DNA of 64,000 bases from assembly GCF_042429235.1 (NCBI RefSeq), contig NZ_JBHMBA010000002.1; one strand, given 5' to 3'. Every line of letters begins with the position of its first letter. Positions within the stretch are counted from its first letter, which is position 1. A program made the position numbers and the translations under genes. The notes beneath the pieces were generated by a model. That model worked only from the letters and a program-made list of their open reading frames with translations, was not told the origin of the DNA and made no database searches. Source of the DNA: Arthrobacter_B citreus. GTDB taxonomy: Bacteria > Actinomycetota > Actinomycetes > Actinomycetales > Micrococcaceae. Shown in pieces: positions 58,662 through 64,000 of the stretch.

Positions 58662-58667
58662 TAGCAT
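58662..58667 (+). promoter_or_regulatory. Leaderless -10 element (TAGCAT) for the DUF4232 gene
   Basis: TAGCAT, 7 nt, ATG 58675. This selects 58675 over the longer reading from 58582. Confidence 0.4.
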
Positions 58668-58674
58668 CACCCGA

Positions 58675-59853
58675 ATGGGGAAATCTGCGCCTTTGCTGCG
58701 CCCGCTGCTGCTTCCAATCACCGTGGCCGTCCTGTGGCTGGTGACGGCGCTGGCCGGTCATCTGCTGCTGAGCACGGGGCAGCCGTCCGTCAGCCAGGCG
58801 TTATCCGCGCTGGTTTTTCCAAATAGGCTTCCGGACCGCTTCAGCTATCTTTTGGACGGCCCCGGTTTTACGGTGGCCGCGGGGATATCGGCGGTGGCTG
58901 TGGCAGCGTTTGCTGCGATGCTGCTGCCCGCTGCCCGCCGGAACGGAACGGAGAGAACGTCCGGGACGACACCCCGCGGCACAGCGTTCCTTGCGGTGTG
59001 GGCCTGCCTGATCCTGGCCTCAGTTGCCGGTTCCGCAGTGCTCGGAGCCGGCGTGGTGGTGGCGGAATGGCCGCCCGCCCGAAAGATCTACATCTTCGAC
59101 TCCGTGATGCCGCTGTTGTTCTCCGGTGCATATTGGGGCGTGATCTGGGGCTGGGCGCCGGCGCTGTTGGCCGCCTCAACAGGTTCGTTGGCGGCCTCTT
59201 CAGGCGCGGCTGCGCAGCACCGTCCGGCAAAGCACGACGGCGGTGCGGCCCGCCCCTGGTACCGGCCCCTGGCCGTTTTCACCGCGGTGTCCCTGACTCT
59301 GCTGGTGATGATGCCGACGCTGAAAACGGACCCCGGCGCCGACACCGTCGTTGAACCCGAAGTCGTTCCCACGCAGGAGCCCGTGGTCTACGGGGCGGAG
59401 CCGGTTGGCCCCTCCCTGAGCCCCGCCGATCCGGGCTGGTGCACCGGAAACGAGGTCCTGTCCACGATCGGCGGATGGGATGCCGCCACCGGACACCGCG
59501 GTGCCAGGATCGTCATTCAGAACACCGGTGACCGGACCTGCACCCTCCAGGGCTACCCCGATCTGGCGTTCGAGGACACCGAAGGCTGGGCTATGGGCAT
59601 CACAGCCGTGCACGGCGGCTCGTTCATGACCCAGGACACGGCCGGCGGCCCCGTCAGCCTTGGCCCCGGGCAGGCCGCCTCCGCCGACATCGGCTGGAAC
59701 GGAACCGCCGGAGCCGGCATGTCGAGGGTGGGAACGCTGCTGGTGGCACCTTTCGCCGGCACCCTGCGCCAGGAACTGGACGTGGACATTGACCTGACGG
59801 AGCCCGGCTTCCTGACCGTCACCCAGTGGACCGCTGCCCCTGCAGGCGCCTAG
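58675..59853 (+). CDS. Membrane protein with C-terminal extracytoplasmic DUF4232 domain
   Basis: 392 residues. About five hydrophobic helices occupy residues 10-210 (LLLPITVAVLWLVTALAGHL, FTVAAGISAVAVAAFAAMLL, ACLILASVAGSAVLGAGVVV, PLAVFTAVSLTLLVMMPTLK). A Pro/Glu-rich linker precedes the DUF4232 beta-sandwich: GARIVIQNTGDRTCTLQGYP, DTAGGPVSLGPGQAASADIG with a probable disulphide between two Cys. The domain should face outward. The stop overlaps the convergent monooxygenase stop by 4 bp. Confidence 0.85.
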   Translation: MGKSAPLLRPLLLPITVAVLWLVTALAGHLLLSTGQPSVSQALSALVFPNRLPDRFSYLLDGPGFTVAAGISAVAVAAFAAMLLPAARRNGTERTSGTTPRGTAFLAVWACLILASVAGSAVLGAGVVVAEWPPARKIYIFDSVMPLLFSGAYWGVIWGWAPALLAASTGSLAASSGAAAQHRPAKHDGGAARPWYRPLAVFTAVSLTLLVMMPTLKTDPGADTVVEPEVVPTQEPVVYGAEPVGPSLSPADPGWCTGNEVLSTIGGWDAATGHRGARIVIQNTGDRTCTLQGYPDLAFEDTEGWAMGITAVHGGSFMTQDTAGGPVSLGPGQAASADIGWNGTAGAGMSRVGTLLVAPFAGTLRQELDVDIDLTEPGFLTVTQWTAAPAGA

Positions 59854-61751
59854 ACGCTGTTGACCCGGCGGGCCGGCAGCAGCGGGGCAAAGAACCCGGC
59901 CAGTTCCGAGGTGGCGGTCAGCGGCAGGACATGGGCCACGTACTGATCCGGGCGCACGACGACGACGACGCCTGACCGGTCAAGTCCGCGCAGCTCAAAG
60001 ATGTCCTCCTGTGGATCGGCGCCGAAGACCTGGGCCAGGTTGTTCAGGCCAAACGGTCCCACCTGCGGTTTGAACACAGCGGGCACCGAGGTGAGGTCAA
60101 CGCCGGTGTGGTCCTGCTGGTAGATGACTTTAACGTCGAACCAGGCGTCCCGATCCAGGCCGTCCGGGGTGGCTGCCAGCGGAGAGTCCGGGGCTTCGGT
60201 GAGCCAGCGGGCCAGATCCGCCACGGCCGACGGCTCCCCGGCCCGTGCGGAATCGGCAAAAACGTAGATCCGCCACCTGCCGTCCGCCTCGGCCAAATGC
60301 CCCAGGTGGACCGGGTTGGTGTCACAGACCCGCCGGACCGGTGCGGATTTGAAGCGCTTGCCGACCGGAAACCCCGAGGCCAGGTCCTGGTGGTCCGCCT
60401 CCGCCACAATCAGGGAGGGTGCGTACTGGGTCATGAAGCCGGCCGGGAATTCAGCGGTGCTGACGTAGAAATCTTCGAGATCCGAGGGGTTTTCGAATTC
60501 CTCGGGTTTCTTCGCCATCAGGGTTGACCATTCCTTGTCGAAGTCGATGAGGTTCTTCGCCACCACCTGGCGTTCGGCGGAATAGGTCGAGAGCAGGCTC
60601 TCCGGGCTGCGGCCGTCCAGGACGTGGCCGAGCTTCCAGCCCAGGTTGAAACCGTCCTGCATGGAGACGTTCATGCCTTGCCCCGCCTTGGCGCTGTGGG
60701 TATGGCAGGCGTCACCGGTGATGAACACGCGCGGGGTCCGGGTTCCCACAGCTTCCGGCACGACGTCGTCGAAGCGGTCGGTGAGCCGGTGGCCCACTTC
60801 GTAAACGCTGTGCCAGGCAACGTTGCGGACATCCAGTGTGTAGGGGGCCATGATGCCGTTGGCCTTGGCAATGATCTCCTCGATCGTGGTCTTCCGGATG
60901 GCACCGTTGTCGTCCTCGGGCACCATCCCCAGATCCACGTACATGCGGAAGAGGTAGCCGCCTTCACGCGGAATCAGCAGGATGCTGCCGCCGTTGGAAG
61001 ACTGGATGGCGCACTTGGTGCGGATATCCGGGAAATCGGTGTTGGCCAGCGCATCCATCACGCCCCAGGCGTGGTTGGCCTTGTCTCCGGCGAGCGAGCA
61101 GCCAATGGACTGGCGGACCCTGCTGCGGGCACCGTCAGCACCAACAACGTATTTGGCCCGGACAACCCGTTCGGAGCCTTCGCGGGGGCCGTCCGTGTGG
61201 GCGAGGGTCACCGTGACCGGGTACTCGGCGTCGTCGTCCACCTCAAGTCCGACGAACTCATACCCGTAGTCCGGCACCATCCGTGCGGGGGCGTAGGCCA
61301 TGTACCGCGCGAAGTAGTCCAGGACGCGGGCCTGGTTGACGATCAGGTGCGGAAATTCGCTGATCCCGGTTTCGTCGTCGAGCGCCCGGCCGGAGCGGGC
61401 AATGCTGGCCGGGTCCGCCGGGTCCGGGCGCCAGAACGCCATCTCGGTGATGCGGTACGCCTCGGCGGTGATTTCTCCCGCGAACCCAAAGGCCTGGAAC
61501 GTTTCCACGCTGCGTGCCTGGATGCCGTCGGCCTGGCCGATGGCCAACCGGCCGCTCCGGCGCTCCACAATGCGGGTGGTGACGTTGGGGAACCGCGACA
61601 GCTGCGCCGCGGCCAGCATCCCGGCCGGTCCGGAGCCCACAATGAGCACGTCCACTTCCTCCGGAAGCTCGCTGGGGCGGTTGATGCCGACGCCGGCAGC
61701 GGGGTGGATCCGCGGGTCTCCGGATACGTAGCCGTGATGGTGGAACTGCAC
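59850..61751 (-). CDS. FAD-dependent aromatic monooxygenase (phenol 2-/3-hydroxybenzoate 4-monooxygenase type)
   Basis: 633 residues from GTG 61751. FAD motifs: VLIVGSGPAGMLAAAQLSRF (GxGxxG), VVGADGARSRVRQSIG (DG motif), FITGDACHTHSAKAGQGMNV with SMQDGFNLGWKLG (GD motif). The C-terminal thioredoxin-like dimerisation domain (KVIYQQDHTGVDLTSVPAVF, VVVVRPDQYVAHVLPL) is typical of MobA/PhyA-type enzymes. It hydroxylates a phenolic ring using NADPH and O2. GTGAGGACC precedes the start. Confidence 0.92.
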   Translation of the reverse strand: MQFHHHGYVSGDPRIHPAAGVGINRPSELPEEVDVLIVGSGPAGMLAAAQLSRFPNVTTRIVERRSGRLAIGQADGIQARSVETFQAFGFAGEITAEAYRITEMAFWRPDPADPASIARSGRALDDETGISEFPHLIVNQARVLDYFARYMAYAPARMVPDYGYEFVGLEVDDDAEYPVTVTLAHTDGPREGSERVVRAKYVVGADGARSRVRQSIGCSLAGDKANHAWGVMDALANTDFPDIRTKCAIQSSNGGSILLIPREGGYLFRMYVDLGMVPEDDNGAIRKTTIEEIIAKANGIMAPYTLDVRNVAWHSVYEVGHRLTDRFDDVVPEAVGTRTPRVFITGDACHTHSAKAGQGMNVSMQDGFNLGWKLGHVLDGRSPESLLSTYSAERQVVAKNLIDFDKEWSTLMAKKPEEFENPSDLEDFYVSTAEFPAGFMTQYAPSLIVAEADHQDLASGFPVGKRFKSAPVRRVCDTNPVHLGHLAEADGRWRIYVFADSARAGEPSAVADLARWLTEAPDSPLAATPDGLDRDAWFDVKVIYQQDHTGVDLTSVPAVFKPQVGPFGLNNLAQVFGADPQEDIFELRGLDRSGVVVVVRPDQYVAHVLPLTATSELAGFFAPLLPARRVNSV

Positions 61752-61791
61752 GCGGTGGTCCTCACTTCGTTGTGGCGGTGGTGTACGTAGG

Positions 61792-62637
61792 CTACTCCAT
61801 GGTGACCCCGCTCAGCCGGGCCACGGCCTCCGGGTCGCGGTGGTCAAAGAAGAGCGAACGGCCGGTGTCCAAATCGGCAATGGCAGCCATTTCCTGCGGA
61901 CTGAGTTCAAAGTCGAACACCTGCATGTTCTCAGCCATCCGGTCCGGCCGCACCGACTTTGGAATCACCACCACCCCGCGCTGGATCAGCCAGCGCAGCA
62001 CCACTTGGGCGATGCTCTTGTCATGGGCCCCGGCAATGTCGGTCAGCGTTGGATCGGAGAAGAGGTTGTTTTTCCCTTCCGCGAATGGTGCCCAGGACTC
62101 ATGCCGGACCCCGCGGTCACTCATCAGCTGGTTTTCCACGACGCGCTGGTAATACGGGTTCGTTTCGATCTGGTTGACGGCGGGGGTCACCTCATTGTGG
62201 ATGATGAGGTCCACCAGCCGGTCCGAGGAGAAGTTGGAAACGCCGATGGCCCGCGCTCCGCCGTCGTGATGGATCTTTTCCATCGTCCGCCATTCGCCGT
62301 AAACGTCACCAAAGGGCTGATGGATCAGATACAGGTCCACATAATCCATGCCCAGATACTGCAGCGAGGTGTCAAAGGCCCGCTGGGTGGTGGCCTCGCC
62401 GTTGTCCTGGATCCAGAGTTTGGTGGTGATGAACAGTTCGTTCCGGGCAATGCCGCTGTTCCGCACTGCTCGGCCGACGGCGTCCTCGTTCTGGTACGCG
62501 GCCGCGGTGTCCAGGGACCGGTACCCGGCGGCCAGCGCTGCACTCACGGCCTCCTCAGTCTGGTCCGGAGGAACCTGATACACGCCGAAGCCCAGGATGG
62601 GCATTTCGACGCCGTTGTTCAGGATGACATATTCCAT
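61792..62637 (-). CDS. Aldo/keto reductase (2,5-diketo-D-gluconate reductase-like)
   Basis: 281 residues. Tetrad: Asp and Tyr in YRSLDTAAAYQNEDAVGRAV, Lys in ELFITTKLWIQD, His in DLYLIHQPFGD. NADPH loop VVVIPKSVRPDRMAENMQVF. ATG 62637 is preceded by AAAGGAAAAAC. It is in the same orientation as the flavin monooxygenase 40 bp downstream; co-transcription is likely, perhaps for aromatic-compound conversion. Confidence 0.92.
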   Translation of the reverse strand: MEYVILNNGVEMPILGFGVYQVPPDQTEEAVSAALAAGYRSLDTAAAYQNEDAVGRAVRNSGIARNELFITTKLWIQDNGEATTQRAFDTSLQYLGMDYVDLYLIHQPFGDVYGEWRTMEKIHHDGGARAIGVSNFSSDRLVDLIIHNEVTPAVNQIETNPYYQRVVENQLMSDRGVRHESWAPFAEGKNNLFSDPTLTDIAGAHDKSIAQVVLRWLIQRGVVVIPKSVRPDRMAENMQVFDFELSPQEMAAIADLDTGRSLFFDHRDPEAVARLSGVTME

Positions 62638-62841
62638 GAGTTTTTCCTTTCGGTGCCCGGCAGGATCCCTTCGAGATTACAAGCGGGCGGCTTCCGGCGG
62701 GAGGGTGCCGGAGCCGGTTGAGCCGGGCGGAACGTTATTAGCCAGGCTTCTATATCCAAGGGTGAGATGATTCGTCGAAAGACCGCCGCACCGCCGGCCG
62801 ATACTGCAGCTCCCGGCACGAGCCGGGGAACGGAGAACGCC
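62638..62841. other. Divergent upstream region of the DUF2891 gene
   Basis: About 200 bp. An in-frame ATG at 62767 could extend the DUF2891 protein by 25 residues, but the ATG at 62842 has the better ribosome binding site (ACGGAG). No clear promoter was found. Confidence 0.35.
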
Positions 62842-64000
62842 ATGACCCAGTCCCCTGCCTCCACTCAGCCGGGCACTCCCGCCACCTCGGGCACTCCCGC
62901 CACCTCGGGCATTTCCGCCACCTCGGGCATTTCCGCCGGCTTGAGCAGTTCCGCCAGTTCAGGCAATGCCCGGCGGGATGACCTGGCTGCGGTGTATGCC
63001 GACGTCGTACTGGACAATCTGCGCCGGCCCTACCCCTTCGCCTCCCATCATGTGGAGGCCTCGCCGGCGGACCGCCCGAGTCCGCGCGAGCTGCACCCGA
63101 GTTTCCACACCTCCTTTGATTGGCACTCCTGCGTCCACATGCACTGGCTTGGCGTGAGCCTGCTGGAGTACGGGCTCGACGCCGGCCGGGACGCCGCTTT
63201 GCGGGCGGAGCTGGAGGCGACGCTGACCCCGGAGAACCTGGCCGTGGAGGCTGCGTATTTGCTGGCCCATCCGGGGTGGGAACGGCCGTACGGATGGGCA
63301 TGGCTTCTCCGGCTCGCTGCAGCCGCGGCTTCCTCATCCGATCCGCAGATCCGCCGCTGGGGAGCTGCCCTGGATCCGCTGGTGGATGACGTGGCGCAGC
63401 TGGTGGTGGCGTGCTCGGCGCGGGTGGAGTACCCGGTGCGGCACGGCGTCCACACCAACACCGCTTTTGGCGTGGGCATGCTCTACACCGCGTTCCAGTC
63501 GCTCGGCCGGACCGAAGCGGCGGCGGCATGTGCCGCGTCAGCCCGGCGTTGGTTTGGCGGTGACGCTAACTGGGCCGCGGACTGGGAACTGAGCGGTCAG
63601 GATTTCCTCTCGGCCGGTCTCAGCGAGGCGGACCTCATGGCCCGCGTCCTGGACCCGGTGGAGTTTGCCGCGTGGTTTGCGGCCTTCCTGCCCGGTTTGG
63701 CGCCGGCGTCGCGGATCCTTCAGCCGGTGTCCGTTACTGACGAGACGGATGGGTACATGGTCCATCTGCACGGGTTGAACCTCTCCCGCGCAGGCCAGGC
63801 GGCGCGGATTATCGAGGCGCTCGGCGCTTCCGGGACCTCGGGCACTGCGAGCGCGGAAGTGCTCCGGACGGCGCTGGACCCGCTGCTCGGCACCGGGCTG
63901 AAAGCAGTGGTTACGACCGAGTTCATGGCCTCGCACTGGCTGGCGAGTTTCGCGTGGGACGCCCTCAGCAGCAGGGACCAGCTGCCGGATTCACCCGGAC
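62842..64000 (+). CDS. DUF2891 family protein (runs off the right edge)
   Basis: 386 residues visible from ATG 62842. After a repetitive Ser/Thr/Ala N-terminus the protein has the DUF2891 pattern: LAAVYADVVLDNLRRPYPFA, HPSFHTSFDWHSCVHMHWLG, WERPYGWAWLLRLAAAA, VRHGVHTNTAFGVGMLYTAF, NWAADWELSGQDFLSAGLSE and GLNLSRAGQAARII. The shape suggests an alpha/alpha-toroid, and the DWHSCVHxHW motif a metal or sugar site. The reading frame stays open at the window edge; the family length suggests little is missing. Confidence 0.88.
   Translation, partial: MTQSPASTQPGTPATSGTPATSGISATSGISAGLSSSASSGNARRDDLAAVYADVVLDNLRRPYPFASHHVEASPADRPSPRELHPSFHTSFDWHSCVHMHWLGVSLLEYGLDAGRDAALRAELEATLTPENLAVEAAYLLAHPGWERPYGWAWLLRLAAAAASSSDPQIRRWGAALDPLVDDVAQLVVACSARVEYPVRHGVHTNTAFGVGMLYTAFQSLGRTEAAAACAASARRWFGGDANWAADWELSGQDFLSAGLSEADLMARVLDPVEFAAWFAAFLPGLAPASRILQPVSVTDETDGYMVHLHGLNLSRAGQAARIIEALGASGTSGTASAEVLRTALDPLLGTGLKAVVTTEFMASHWLASFAWDALSSRDQLPDSPG
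62871..62942. repeat. 18-bp tandem repeat inside the DUF2891 gene
   Basis: Four units based on GGGCACTCCCGCCACCTC; units 1 and 2 are identical, unit 3 differs at the ACTCC/ATTTC positions, unit 4 diverges at its end. The unit is six codons, so length changes keep the frame. Confidence 0.9.

Overview
This 64-kb window is high-GC, densely coded DNA from an actinobacterium, most likely an Arthrobacter-type member of the Micrococcaceae. The evidence is the actinobacterial block of MSMEG_4193-like phosphatase, DUF3090 and SCO1664-like genes, a mycothiol-dependent-type (maleylpyruvate isomerase-fold) enzyme, a DUF6297 exporter, a sugar ABC transporter without its own ATPase, an Rv2629/Vms1-like protein, and many starts that lack a Shine-Dalgarno but have a TANNNT hexamer 6-7 nt upstream (leaderless transcription). 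The genus is an inference; no rRNA or tRNA gene was seen.

Layout. 1-2.95 kb: end of a homoprotocatechuate-type aromatic catabolic operon (hpaE fragment, GntR regulator, FAH-RraA fusion). 3-9.7 kb: a lower-GC, gene-poor island of remnants with four or more tiny ORFs, including Cys/His zinc-binding mini-proteins, the N-terminal stump of a nuclease-helicase, a membrane protein plus RelE-like pair, a frameshifted helicase-associated protein, a HIRAN protein and a plasmid-type ParB C-terminal fragment. It looks like a decayed integrated element. 9.8-12.5 kb: HxlR regulator divergent from an unusual LLM-flavin/BBE-flavin fusion enzyme. 12.5-23.4 kb: the most interesting locus, a nine-gene, almost fully 4-nt-overlapped operon (LacI regulator, two permeases, lipoprotein binding protein, two different ADP-ribosylglycohydrolase-family proteins, a glycosidase-like/formylglycine-generating-enzyme-like fusion, a CaiB-type CoA-transferase and a CitE-type lyase) with a clear promoter and a perfect LacI operator. 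It reads as a complete import-and-degrade pathway for an unknown glycoside-like compound.

23.5-45 kb: housekeeping and accessory metabolism (PepC, isochorismatase-like hydrolase, LLM oxidoreductase, CGNR regulator, photolyase, AI-2E-type permease, carboxymuconolactone decarboxylase-like protein, MFS transporter, cupin, a bactofilin-like gene cut by an in-frame amber codon, dehydrogenases, a decayed small gene with 15-bp tandem repeats, TetR with two operators, a DUF6297 ABC exporter, and the phosphatase-DUF3090-SCO1664 operon). 45-64 kb: ion channel, EcsC-like and DUF1643 proteins, pyruvate oxidase, YjbR-RarA pair, two close paralogues of an F420-reductase-like NADP-binding protein, Old Yellow Enzyme, protein-kinase-like protein, Vms1-like protein, MDMPI-type enzyme, DUF4232 membrane protein, MobA-like flavin monooxygenase, aldo/keto reductase and a DUF2891 protein running off the right edge.

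Functional names come from motif recognition by eye, without database searches. Substrates are not assigned where the sequence does not show them.
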